Notes under the pieces: generated by a model
The model's database searches: none
The model's input: only the letters and a program-made list of their open reading frames with translations
What the model was told of the DNA's origin: nothing
NCBI GenBank assembly: GCA_025922735.1
Contig: JAICHI010000023.1
Location: 1 to 11,739 of the forward strand
Length of the DNA stretch: 11,739 nt
Source of the DNA: Nitrososphaeraceae archaeon
GTDB taxonomy: Archaea > Thermoproteota > Nitrososphaeria > Nitrososphaerales > Nitrososphaeraceae
Direction: 5' to 3'
Program-made: the position numbers and the translations under genes
Part shown: positions 6,234 through 11,739 of the stretch, in pieces
Layout: every line of letters begins with the position of its first letter
Position numbering within the stretch: position 1 is the stretch's first letter

Positions 6234-6600
6234 TTATGACAAGCATAAAGATCCCATTTTGTAAGGTTCTTGTCTCGACGATTCTTTGTCAGGACTGACA
6301 TAGAACTTATTCAAATCGAGACTTTGAACATGGTGCACTGCAACCATTTCAATCAAAATGTCTAAGTGCGCACTGACATAATTCTTTCGTCCATCTATCA
6401 TATCGCTCGGGTTTACTACGCATTGTTGGAAGAAGAAGAAGAAGACTTTTCGTTTCTCCTGTTTGACTAATATAGAGTGACCACGACAGCCCTCAGGTAA
6501 AAAATGTATAGGCTCTTATTTCATTTTCATACTCAAATGTGTTGCGCTTTATCACAAACTTTTCTATGTGCGGCCCTTTCTTTGTATTTATATTACTACG
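6234..6600 (-). pseudogene. broken gene resembling the C-terminal part of DUF2971 proteins
   Basis: Two minus-strand frames together read like one protein. The first (6600 down to TGA at 6493-6495) gives KGPHIEKFVIKRNTFEYENE then IRAYTFF, close in pattern to the KRKSFEHExExR block I associate with DUF2971. The second frame (about 6515 down to TAA at 6234-6236) gives …SDMIDGRKNYVSAHLDILIE then MVAVHH…, resembling the later DLDxLIExVYV block of the same family. A frameshift separates them, and a (GAA)5 tract at 6429-6443 lies in the second frame and could be a slippage site. A 55-codon ORF with ATG at 6401 survives in the second frame. The family match is from memory of motif spacing. No N-terminal domain is found. 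Confidence 0.4.
6429..6443. repeat. (GAA)5 microsatellite
   Basis: Five perfect GAA units. Read on the minus strand they give a run of TTC codons (Phe5) inside the broken frame at 6234-6600. Slippage here could contribute to the frame breakage. Confidence 0.7.
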
Positions 6601-6673
6601 CTATCAAGACTATCATGAATCATATTTAGTATTAGGGTTGCATGTATACAACAGTTAATTACTTTTGCTTTGT

Positions 6674-6687
6674 TGCAATTAATTGCA
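6674..6687. promoter_or_regulatory. 14-bp perfect palindrome upstream of the sdh operon
   Basis: TGCAATTAATTGCA is a perfect inverted repeat with no spacer. It ends at the first base of the tandem 12-mer and lies 24 bases upstream of the TATA box. This is the form expected of an operator for a dimeric helix-turn-helix regulator such as an Lrp/AsnC-type protein; the identity of any regulator is unknown. Confidence 0.5.
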
Positions 6688-6710
6688 GGAGTTTAAGGAG
6701 GAGTTTAAGG
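6687..6710 (+). repeat. tandem 12-bp direct repeat upstream of the sdh TATA box
   Basis: AGGAGTTTAAGG occurs twice without a gap or mismatch (6687-6698 and 6699-6710), and the second copy abuts the TATATA sequence. One base is shared with the preceding palindrome. The second copy occupies the place of the TFB-recognition element, so the repeat could affect TFB binding or host an activator. Confidence 0.75.
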
Positions 6711-6716
6711 TATATA
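6711..6716 (+). promoter_or_regulatory. sdhA: TATA box of the sdh operon
   Basis: TATATA immediately follows the tandem repeat. Transcription would begin near 6737-6742, leaving a leader of about 25-35 bases. The leader contains purine-rich GGAAGGAAAGAGGG just before the start codon and an imperfect 8-bp stem (GCCTCCCT/AGGGAAGC, about 6728-6758) that could mask it. Confidence 0.5.
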
Positions 6717-6764
6717 TGAGAATTAGCTGCCTCCCTGAATGGAAGGAAAGAGGGAAGCGCGTAG

Positions 6765-8483
6765 TTGGCTGATATGACTACTATTGCACATGATGTACTC
6801 ATAATCGGGTCAGGGCTCGCTGGCCTCCGCGCAGCTATTTCTGCAGCCGCCGTTGACAGAAAACTGACCATAGCTGTCATTTCCAAGGTACAAGTAATGC
6901 GCTCCCATTCTGTGTCTGCAGAAGGTGGGACTGCCGCAGTGCTCTATGAAGAAGAGGGCGACAACCAAGAAGCTCATATTTACGATACGATCAAGGGAAG
7001 TGACTTCTTAGCAGACCAAGATGTAGCTGAGCTCTTGGTAAAGAGCATGCCATATGAAATCTACCAATTAGACCATTGGGGAATGCCATGGTCAAGGCGC
7101 AAGGATGGCAGGATAGCACAACGCAAATTTGGTGGATATTCGTTCCCGCGTGCCACATTTGCGCAGGACAAAGTAGGCTTTTACGAAATGCAGACTCTGT
7201 ACGACACATGCCAAAAGTATGACAATATTCACTTTTACAACGAGTGGTTCTGCACATCGATACTGCATGAGAACAACACCTTTCAAGGAGTAACTGCTAT
7301 CGAAATGAAGACCGGCAACTTTACTATATTCAAGGCGCCGGCCGGCATAATATGCGCCGGTGGAGCCGGTAGGATCTACAGCTTTTCTACTTATGCATTT
7401 TCGTCTACACCTGACGGTCTGGATATGGGCTATCGTGCAGGCCTTGCGCTAAAGGACATGGAATTCGTGCAGTTCCACCCCACCGGCATATTGCCATCTG
7501 GCATATTGATAACAGAAGGTGCAAGAGGCGAGGGAGGATATCTAATCAACAACAAAGGAGAGCGCTTTATGCAAAAGTATGCTCCTGGCAAGCTCGAGCT
7601 TGCTCCAAGAGACGTTGTGTCGCGCTCGATGATAAGAGAGATTCAGGAGGGAAGAGGATTCAAGCATGAAACCGGTGTCGATTGCCTTAAACTCGACCTT
7701 ACGCACCTTAGGGCTGAGCGCATAAAGGAAGCACTTGCCGGCATCCGCGAAATTGGGATTAAGTTCTCCGGCACTGACATCATCAATGAGCCTATAGAAG
7801 TGAGACCTGTCTGCCACTATATGATGGGAGGAATTCATACCAATATCGATGGCGCAACTGAAATGGTCGGCCTCTGGGCAGCTGGCGAAGCTGCATGCAA
7901 CAACACGCACGGGGCGAACAGGCTAGGTGCCAACTCAACATCAGAATGCATAGTGTGGGGTAAGATAACCGGAGAGCTTGCGGCGAGATATGCAACTGGA
8001 AAAAAGGTTGACTCCATTAATAGAAAGCAGGTTCTTGAGGAGGAAAAGCGAATATACGATGGGTTGTTCCACGGAAGAGGCGCCGTGAACCCCTATGAAG
8101 TGAGAAAGCAGCTGACAGACATGATGGATGAGAAGGCATACATCTTTAGAAACGAGCAGGAGTTGACTAGCGCACTTGAGAAGGTGAGAGAGCTAAAGGG
8201 TGCAATGTGGAAACACGTTGAGGACAAAGCCAAAGAATACAATACAAACTTTATCAATGTAATGGAGACAGACTCGATGCTCCGAACTGCTGAAGTCTTG
8301 CTTGTTGGAGCGCTCAACCGGCGGGAATCTAGGGGCGCGCACGCAAGAACCGACTATCCCTACCGCGACGATGCGAACTTCTTGAAGCACACCTTAGCCT
8401 ACTTTACGGGCAACGGCGGGCCTAAAATGACATGGTATCCGGTGGCCTTTACACGATATGCGCCTGTGGAGAGAAAATACTAG
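6765..8483 (+). CDS. sdhA: succinate dehydrogenase flavoprotein subunit
   Basis: Catalytic subunit of complex II; oxidises succinate to fumarate and passes electrons via FAD to the iron-sulfur subunit. Motifs over 572 residues: dinucleotide-binding GSGLAG at 15-20; RSHSVSAEGG with His48 as the likely covalent FAD attachment site; substrate-site sequences VQFHPTG, TEGARGEGG and CHYMMGGIHTN; and ANRLGANST near the C-terminal side of the FAD domain; then a helical C-terminal domain. TTG 6765 is used because a purine-rich GAGGG lies about 10 bases upstream; ATG 6774 is equally possible and would number the flavin histidine 45, as in E. coli. It is the first gene of an A-C-D-B operon, and sdhC begins 2 bases after its stop. 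Confidence 0.97.
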   Translation: MADMTTIAHDVLIIGSGLAGLRAAISAAAVDRKLTIAVISKVQVMRSHSVSAEGGTAAVLYEEEGDNQEAHIYDTIKGSDFLADQDVAELLVKSMPYEIYQLDHWGMPWSRRKDGRIAQRKFGGYSFPRATFAQDKVGFYEMQTLYDTCQKYDNIHFYNEWFCTSILHENNTFQGVTAIEMKTGNFTIFKAPAGIICAGGAGRIYSFSTYAFSSTPDGLDMGYRAGLALKDMEFVQFHPTGILPSGILITEGARGEGGYLINNKGERFMQKYAPGKLELAPRDVVSRSMIREIQEGRGFKHETGVDCLKLDLTHLRAERIKEALAGIREIGIKFSGTDIINEPIEVRPVCHYMMGGIHTNIDGATEMVGLWAAGEAACNNTHGANRLGANSTSECIVWGKITGELAARYATGKKVDSINRKQVLEEEKRIYDGLFHGRGAVNPYEVRKQLTDMMDEKAYIFRNEQELTSALEKVRELKGAMWKHVEDKAKEYNTNFINVMETDSMLRTAEVLLVGALNRRESRGAHARTDYPYRDDANFLKHTLAYFTGNGGPKMTWYPVAFTRYAPVERKY

Positions 8484-8485
8484 AG

Positions 8486-8932
8486 ATGGAAAAAGAAGTA
8501 GCTGATCGCAATAATCGTGAGGGAATGATGGGATGGCTCAATCCCCGACGCTATGGATGGGAACGGGTGTCCTACTGGCTGCAGAGGCTAACAGGTGTCG
8601 GCCTGCTTGCCTATTTTATCGCCCACATTTATGAAACCAGCCAAATAGCTGGCGGACCTGCCTTATGGGAAGCATTCCTAGAGCTTACGCAAACTACTCT
8701 TGGTCATATTATTCTAATAGTGGTAATCGGAATGTGCGTCTACCATTCAGCAAACGGAATCCGCCTGATATTTGTACATGGAGGTAAGGGGCTTGGCAAA
8801 CCGGGCAGGCCAGACTACCCATACGACGCAGTGTCGCTCAACTACAGGCAAAAATCTGGCATTTGGATTGCCTTGATACTTGCATTAGTCGCAATGCTAT
8901 ATGGAGCATCTGTGCTCTTTGGGGGCGAATAA
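8486..8932 (+). CDS. sdhC: succinate dehydrogenase cytochrome b subunit (SdhC)
   Basis: Membrane anchor of complex II that helps bind haem b and quinone. It has 148 residues with three hydrophobic helices at about 29-51, 72-96 and 125-146. The N-terminal cytoplasmic part ends in RVSYWLQRLTG; Ser29 and Arg34 resemble the quinone-site SxxHRxTG signature of SdhC, but Gln replaces the usual His before Arg. In helix 2, VYHSANGIR matches the HxxxGIRH haem-ligand motif, making His87 the likely axial ligand. ATG 8486 is chosen: it sits 2 bases after the sdhA stop and gives a normal N-terminus. The in-frame GTG/ATG-type start at 8432 would add 18 residues read out of frame from the sdhA coding region. 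Confidence 0.88.
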   Translation: MEKEVADRNNREGMMGWLNPRRYGWERVSYWLQRLTGVGLLAYFIAHIYETSQIAGGPALWEAFLELTQTTLGHIILIVVIGMCVYHSANGIRLIFVHGGKGLGKPGRPDYPYDAVSLNYRQKSGIWIALILALVAMLYGASVLFGGE

Positions 8933-8939
8933 TAAGAAG

Positions 8940-9299
8940 ATGGCAATGCTTCGTGAGAGCCAAATAATGAAAATACACTATATCACAGGCGTTGCAGCAA
9001 TATTTGTCGTTGCAGTCCATATCATGATGCGCATAGCGATCATGCCATATGGCATGAGTCTTGAATATGAGAATGTAATTGCTAACTATCAAAACATCCC
9101 TTACATCGTGCTGCTTGAATCAATACTGGTGCTTGTGTCGATCCATGGCTTTAACGGCCTGCGCGTAATCCTGCTAGAACTGCGTCAGAGCAAGAAGTGG
9201 GAAGACGGTGTGACAGTCTTGACGATAGCGGCAATGATTGCCTTAATAGCATACGGTACACGTACCATTATCATAGCTAACGGTCTTGGATTTGAATAA
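8940..9299 (+). CDS. sdhD: succinate dehydrogenase membrane anchor subunit (SdhD)
   Basis: The second membrane anchor of complex II, 119 residues. Three hydrophobic helices lie at about 14-36, 55-80 and 91-113. Helix 1 carries His27 (VVAVHIMMR) and helix 2 carries His69 in SIHGFNGLR, the HxxxGxR-like motif expected for the second haem b ligand. With His87 of SdhC this suggests a haem-containing anchor. ATG 8940 begins 7 bases after the sdhC stop, preceded by purine-rich AATAAGAAG. An in-frame ATG at 8901 lies inside sdhC and would add 13 non-typical residues. sdhB starts 2 bases after the stop. SdhC-versus-SdhD naming rests on position and motif, so the two could be swapped. Confidence 0.82.
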   Translation: MAMLRESQIMKIHYITGVAAIFVVAVHIMMRIAIMPYGMSLEYENVIANYQNIPYIVLLESILVLVSIHGFNGLRVILLELRQSKKWEDGVTVLTIAAMIALIAYGTRTIIIANGLGFE

Positions 9300-9301
9300 A
9301 A

Positions 9302-10150
9302 ATGACTGAACAGTTAATCGAAAAAATAGAAACAATGGAAAAAAAGCATGAAAAGGAAAAGCACCAAAGAGAAAAAGAGTACCCAAAGAGCTCTCTCACT
9401 TTAAAGATATACCGAGCTAACAGGCGCGCCGGGGAATCTCCGCACTATGACAGAATAGAGGTGCCAGTACAGCGCTGGACTACCGTGCTTGACGCACTAC
9501 TGTATGCTAAAGCGTACAAGGACCAAAGCATCGGTATTCGCTATTCATGCAGGATGGCATCATGTGGTTCGTGTGGTATGAAGATAAACGGCATTCCACG
9601 CCTTGCATGCTATACCAAAGTATCAGAGCTTCAAGGAAGAGAAATAACGGTTGAGCCTCTTTCTAATTTCCCGCACATTCGAGACCTTGTGACAGACTTT
9701 TCCCAGTTCTTTGCACATCACCACAATGTGGAGCCATATATACAGAATGATATCGCAGACATGCAGGAAAAGAACAAGCTAACAGAATTCATTCAAACCC
9801 CCGAAGATGTCGACAAGTATCTTCAGTTTTCATATTGTATCAAGTGCGGTCTATGCTATTCTGCCTGTCCTACAGTGGCCACCGACACCCAATTCGCTGG
9901 ACCTCAGGCGCTTTCTCAGGCCTACCGCTACTTTATTGATAACCGCGACACCGCGCCCAAGGAGAGGCTCAACTTAGTGGACAACAGGCACGGCATATGG
10001 CGCTGCCATTTTGCCGGCTCCTGCAGCGCAGTCTGTCCTAAGGGCGTCGACCCTGCGCTTGGCATCCAGCTGCTGAGAGGACACCTTCTGGGGTACTCAA
10101 AAAATGAAAAGAAGGTGGCAGAGCTAGAAGAAAGGCAGAAAAGAGATTAG
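9302..10150 (+). CDS. sdhB: succinate dehydrogenase iron-sulfur subunit
   Basis: Electron-transfer subunit of complex II, carrying electrons from FAD to quinone through three clusters. Over 282 residues: a plant-ferredoxin-type [2Fe-2S] domain with Cys83, Cys88, Cys91 and Cys103 (CRMASCGSC…C); a [4Fe-4S] motif CIKCGLCYSACP (Cys179, 182, 185, 189); and a CHFAGSCSAVCP motif (Cys235, 241, 245) for the [3Fe-4S] cluster, with the last Cys-Pro also typical of the 4Fe site. All expected cysteines are present. The first 30 residues are a highly charged, coiled-coil-like extension (KIETMEKKHEKEKHQREKE) absent from many SdhB proteins. It is last in the operon; its stop overlaps the convergent MIP18 gene by 4 bases. 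Confidence 0.97.
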   Translation: MTEQLIEKIETMEKKHEKEKHQREKEYPKSSLTLKIYRANRRAGESPHYDRIEVPVQRWTTVLDALLYAKAYKDQSIGIRYSCRMASCGSCGMKINGIPRLACYTKVSELQGREITVEPLSNFPHIRDLVTDFSQFFAHHHNVEPYIQNDIADMQEKNKLTEFIQTPEDVDKYLQFSYCIKCGLCYSACPTVATDTQFAGPQALSQAYRYFIDNRDTAPKERLNLVDNRHGIWRCHFAGSCSAVCPKGVDPALGIQLLRGHLLGYSKNEKKVAELEERQKRD

Positions 10151-10479
10151 GCGCCCGGTTTGGGCGGGTACTTGCTCTCGTTTACCTGCTTGTTTATAGC
10201 ATCGGCCATGAAGTGATTGCTGACGTTCACGTTCACTCCGTCCACGCCAGACAACTTGTAGATATTGTCTCTAACGTCCTGTGCTATCTTAAATCCAAAG
10301 ACTGCAGGGCAGAATGGGCTCGTCAGGTGCAAGTCAACCTTGACCTTGCCTGAATCAATGTCCACCTTGTCGATAAGCTCAAGCTCCATTATCGAAACTC
10401 CAATTTCAGGGTCGACTACCTTGGTCAGTTCTTCAAAGATTTTTCTGCGAGTCTGCTGTATCTGCTCTTCCTGGGTCAT
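10147..10479 (-). CDS. MIP18/DUF59-family protein, probable Fe-S assembly factor
   Basis: A 110-residue single-domain protein of the MIP18 (DUF59/PaaD/SufT) family. Members act in iron-sulfur cluster maturation or are fused to Nbp35/ApbC-type carriers. Motifs: a helical N-terminus, DPEIGVSIMELELI at 23-36 (commonly DPEIPVNIxDLGLI, here Gly-Val-Ser in the middle), and LTSPFCP at 52-58 with the family's conserved Cys57. The C-terminal helix carries HFMADAINKQV. Its position opposite sdhB, which needs three clusters, fits a role in cluster supply, but the genes are convergent and need not be co-regulated. The start ATG 10479 is supported by a TATA box about 25 bases upstream. The stop codon overlaps the sdhB stop by 4 bases. 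Confidence 0.85.
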   Translation of the reverse strand: MTQEEQIQQTRRKIFEELTKVVDPEIGVSIMELELIDKVDIDSGKVKVDLHLTSPFCPAVFGFKIAQDVRDNIYKLSGVDGVNVNVSNHFMADAINKQVNESKYPPKPGA

Positions 10480-10503
10480 TATATAAGAATTTCACGGATA
10501 CTA

Positions 10504-10510
10504 TATTTAA
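10504..10510 (-). promoter_or_regulatory. TATA box of the MIP18-family gene
   Basis: TTAAATA on the minus strand, 25 bases from the ATG at 10479, implies a leaderless or nearly leaderless transcript. It is only 6 bases from an opposite-facing TATA sequence. Confidence 0.5.
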
Positions 10511-10516
10511 CTATTG

Positions 10517-10525
10517 TATAAAAAG
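10517..10525 (+). promoter_or_regulatory. rightward TATA box without an obvious gene
   Basis: TATAAAAAG is an excellent archaeal TATA-box match on the plus strand. Transcription would start near 10543, on a TAATGC-CGA-GCATTA inverted repeat (10535-10549), and run into sequence with no confident gene. The first ATG encodes only 11 residues. A non-coding RNA, or the weak ORF at 10760-10960, could be the target. Confidence 0.3.
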
Positions 10526-10759
10526 ACATCATAATAATGCCGAGCATTACTAGTAAATTAGTTGTTTTTTAAAGCCATTAAACGTAGTTACTTTATATGT
10601 GTACGTAGCACCACAGTCATTAGTTTTGGTAAGAGTAGTGAAGCTTGATGGTTTTCGATTCCTATAGTCTATATAGACAAGCCCTATATCGCACGTCCAT
10701 AAAACACGCTTGTAACAGATAGCTCGGTCTCGGCAAAATGTTCAAACTACGGCAATCTA

Positions 10760-10960
10760 TTGCCCGCAGATCGAACTTCTTGTCTGATACGCGGGAGTAC
10801 TAAAAGAGATCTTTCAGTAGTCCTCAATGACACGGTCCATATTAAAGCGAGGATTAAATGCATTGCAGTAAGGTCTCAAATAATCAAAAAGTGCTTTATT
10901 CCTGGTGCAATTCTAACATTTGCAAGCGCGTTTACTGGACTAATGACAAACTGTGAGTGA
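10760..10960 (+). CDS. doubtful 66-codon ORF
   Basis: TTG start, ending in TGA at 10958-10960; the frame is open upstream to about 10702 without an ATG. The second half reads like a basic then hydrophobic helix (KARIKCIAVRSQIIKKCFIP, then GAILTFASAFTGLM), which could be a short membrane segment. Four cysteines are scattered, with no motif. The minus strand over the same bases also has open frames, so coding is uncertain. It lies between a rightward TATA box and a strong hairpin, which is the only contextual support. Confidence 0.15.
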   Translation: MPADRTSCLIRGSTKRDLSVVLNDTVHIKARIKCIAVRSQIIKKCFIPGAILTFASAFTGLMTNCE

Positions 10961-10995
10961 TAGTACTGACCTTAATTCATCTCTCAAGATACCTA

Positions 10996-11028
10996 GGCCA
11001 AGCCCGCCCAAAAAAGGGCGGGCTGGCC
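10996..11028 (+). terminator. strong GC-rich hairpin with A6 loop
   Basis: GGCCAAGCCCGCCC (10996-11009) folds onto GGGCGGGCTGGCC (11016-11028) around a loop of six A residues. The inner nine pairs are perfect and the outer GGCC/GGCC adds four pairs across a one-base bulge. It is the most stable stem visible in the window and much more GC-rich than its surroundings. No T-run follows on either strand, so it may be a terminator, an RNA processing/stability element or a single copy of a dispersed palindromic repeat. Confidence 0.45.
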
Positions 11029-11163
11029 AAGGGTATTATTGACTAAGAAGAAGTAGTAGTAGGTAAAGGACCGCCATTAACACACACCCCCAGCACCGAT
11101 ATCTGTTATGGTAATTACTGACAGTCTCTTCATATTTCGCTATTATTCTCCCATTTATGCCAA

Positions 11164-11173
11164 TGCATAAAGA
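11164..11173 (+). promoter_or_regulatory. possible TATA box for the signal-peptide-like ORF
   Basis: TGCATAAAGA lies about 30 bases before the ATG at 11200, a suitable distance for a leaderless transcript. The match is moderate. Confidence 0.25.
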
Positions 11174-11199
11174 GATAGAACGCCTATTGTCTTACGAAT

Positions 11200-11295
11200 A
11201 TGAACTTCTCATTTAACCGTGTGGGCTCTTTGTTGTTCTTAGCCTTAGTAGTTCTAGGAACAACAACGATAACAGGTGACTGTGAGAACGTCTAG
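11200..11295 (+). CDS. 31-residue signal-peptide-like ORF
   Basis: A short ORF from ATG 11200 to TAG at 11293-11295. The product has the shape of a secretion signal: a short N-terminus with one Arg (MNFSFNRVGS), a hydrophobic core (LLFLALVVLG) and a polar tail (TTTITGDCENV). It then stops, so it is either a genuine tiny membrane/secreted peptide, a leader peptide, or the front of a truncated exported protein. Immediately after, a shifted frame gives VTVRTSRKTIYDECVEED before its own stop (about 11274-11330), as expected if an exported protein gene has frameshifted. Its coding bases contain a near-perfect 13-bp inverted repeat. I do not recognise a family. Confidence 0.35.
   Translation: MNFSFNRVGSLLFLALVVLGTTTITGDCENV
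11230..11266. repeat. 13-bp inverted repeat inside the signal-peptide-like ORF
   Basis: TTGTTGTTCTTAG (11230-11242) and CTAGGAACAACAA (11254-11266) pair at 12 of 13 positions, the exception being a G-U wobble in RNA. The loop is 11 bases. This is a substantial stem for an AT-rich sequence and could act as an attenuator, a transcript-end structure or a protein-binding palindrome. Confidence 0.6.
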
Positions 11296-11313
11296 AAAAA
11301 CTATCTATGATGA

Positions 11314-11640
11314 GTGTGTGGAGGAAGATTAAGGGGTCTCTTGAAGAACAATGATAACGATACTGATAAAAAGAAAAAAACGCTCATTCTCTCATTCCAA
11401 GCCAAGAGAAAAAATGACGACAGCACAACTGACCAATTTAAACAGAAATTGGGAATCTATCACTTAGCACAATACTTCAGTACCGAAAGCTTGGCTGTAG
11501 ATGCCCTATGTGAAAAAGTCTATCCTGTAAATTGGGACCTACCGCATGACTTCCTTTTCCTTCCAGACGAACTCGATAATTTGGCCAACAAACCACTTTG
11601 TCGCCTTTGCATGCTAGAGGCTACGACACTCCTCGAGTGA
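11314..11640 (+). CDS. hypothetical protein, about 100 residues
   Basis: An unrecognised 108-codon ORF. The start is uncertain: GTG 11314 gives the longest form, but TTG 11341, preceded by AAGGGG about 9 bases upstream, gives a neater N-terminus (MKNNDNDTDKKKK). ATG 11307/11310 is in another frame and ends after about 15 codons (MMSVWRKIKGSLEEQ). Sequence: a hydrophilic, lysine-rich first third, then TLILSFQAKRK, helical FKQKLGIYHLAQYFSTESLA, an acidic/hydrophobic stretch VNWDLPHDFLFLPDELDN and a C-terminal CRLCMLEA with a CxxC pair. No membrane segment. Composition is protein-like through the second half. It could be a real small soluble protein or the 3' part of a gene whose front has shifted frame. 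Confidence 0.45.
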   Translation: MCGGRLRGLLKNNDNDTDKKKKTLILSFQAKRKNDDSTTDQFKQKLGIYHLAQYFSTESLAVDALCEKVYPVNWDLPHDFLFLPDELDNLANKPLCRLCMLEATTLLE

Positions 11641-11739
11641 GCAGAACAAGCGAATATCCTTTGGCGTGCTGGCAGTGTATGATAGTCAATAGGGATTCGT
11701 GAAAATGGTCGTCAATTCCTTTTTCTTCTTCTTTTTCAT

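Larger units (their letters stand above)
10526..11199. other. gene-poor right-hand stretch
   Basis: No confident gene. Contents: the inverted repeat at 10535-10549; a weak 66-codon ORF (10760-10960, separate entry); a strong GC-rich hairpin at 10996-11028; an AAG/TAG-rich simple run at about 11046-11062; and on the minus strand a short Met-start peptide near 11120 (MKRLSVITITDIGAGGVC) that soon meets a stop. No tRNA fold is visible. Confidence 0.4.

Noticed and set aside
7542..7910. 122-codon minus-strand ORF inside sdhA
   Set aside because: It is antisense to conserved SdhA active-site segments, with no motif of its own.
8432..8485. Extended SdhC start inside sdhA
   Set aside because: ATG 8486 is 2 bases after the sdhA stop and gives a normal N-terminus. 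The extension is just sdhA read in another frame.
8901..8939. Extended SdhD start inside sdhC
   Set aside because: ATG 8940 fits the operon spacing and has a purine-rich leader. The added residues are out-of-frame sdhC sequence.
10745..10800. Possible tRNA-like segment (CCCGC…GCGGG with a TCGAAC sequence)
   Set aside because: The 5-bp stem does not combine with acceptor, anticodon and T-arm stems on either strand, and no tRNA cloverleaf can be drawn.
11041..11062. AAG/TAG simple-sequence run
   Set aside because: Short and low-complexity, with no motif or pairing that would suggest a function.
11686..11739. Lysine-rich minus-strand frame at the right edge (MKKKKKKELTTIF…)
   Set aside because: Only 17 codons lie before a stop. 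It could be the tail of a gene outside the window, but the run of Lys codons comes from a simple AAG/AAA repeat, so there is too little to call.
1..11739. CRISPR array, insertion sequence or attachment site
   Set aside because: No regularly spaced repeats, transposase motifs, terminal inverted repeats with target duplications, or tRNA-derived att sites were seen.

Overview
The window looks like a piece of an archaeal chromosome, most likely an ammonia-oxidising thaumarchaeon of the Nitrososphaerales. The case rests on an archaeal FEN-1 nuclease, archease, a thaumarchaeal-style histidyl-tRNA synthetase, a MIP18/DUF59 protein, TATA-type promoters instead of -35/-10 boxes, several starts that look leaderless or use TTG/GTG, and long gene-poor gaps. 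The lineage is inferred from gene content; no rRNA or metabolic marker gene is present to prove it.

Layout. Positions 1-367 hold a T-tailed hairpin and what looks like a decayed small membrane-protein gene. Positions 368-988 hold two adjacent small genes: a membrane protein with a C-terminal zinc ribbon and an unrecognised 105-residue protein. A single-domain AAA+ ATPase follows (1068-1790), then a 455-base gap, then flap endonuclease (2246-3271). After another gap comes a leftward unit of archease plus a possible 51-codon ORF, back to back with rightward hisS. hisS ends in an 11-base convergent overlap with an unknown leftward gene.

Positions 5861-6764 contain no intact gene that I can support. 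They do contain the remains of a leftward gene resembling the DUF2971 family, and then an elaborate promoter: a 14-bp palindrome, a perfect tandem 12-mer and a TATA box. This promoter leads the succinate dehydrogenase (complex II) operon in the order sdhA-sdhC-sdhD-sdhB (6765-10150). The genes are packed with gaps of 2-7 bases and encode the flavoprotein, two haem-type membrane anchors and the three-cluster iron-sulfur subunit of a TCA-cycle/respiratory complex. A convergent MIP18-family gene, plausibly involved in Fe-S cluster assembly, overlaps the sdhB stop by 4 bases.

The right end (10480-11739) is sparse. It holds back-to-back TATA boxes, a strong GC-rich hairpin, a tiny signal-peptide-like ORF that contains a 13-bp inverted repeat, and an unrecognised 108-codon ORF.

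I found no CRISPR array, tRNA, rRNA or intact mobile element. The core genes are conventional. The less ordinary material is regulatory (the sdh promoter), structural (the hairpins) and relic (decayed coding frames).
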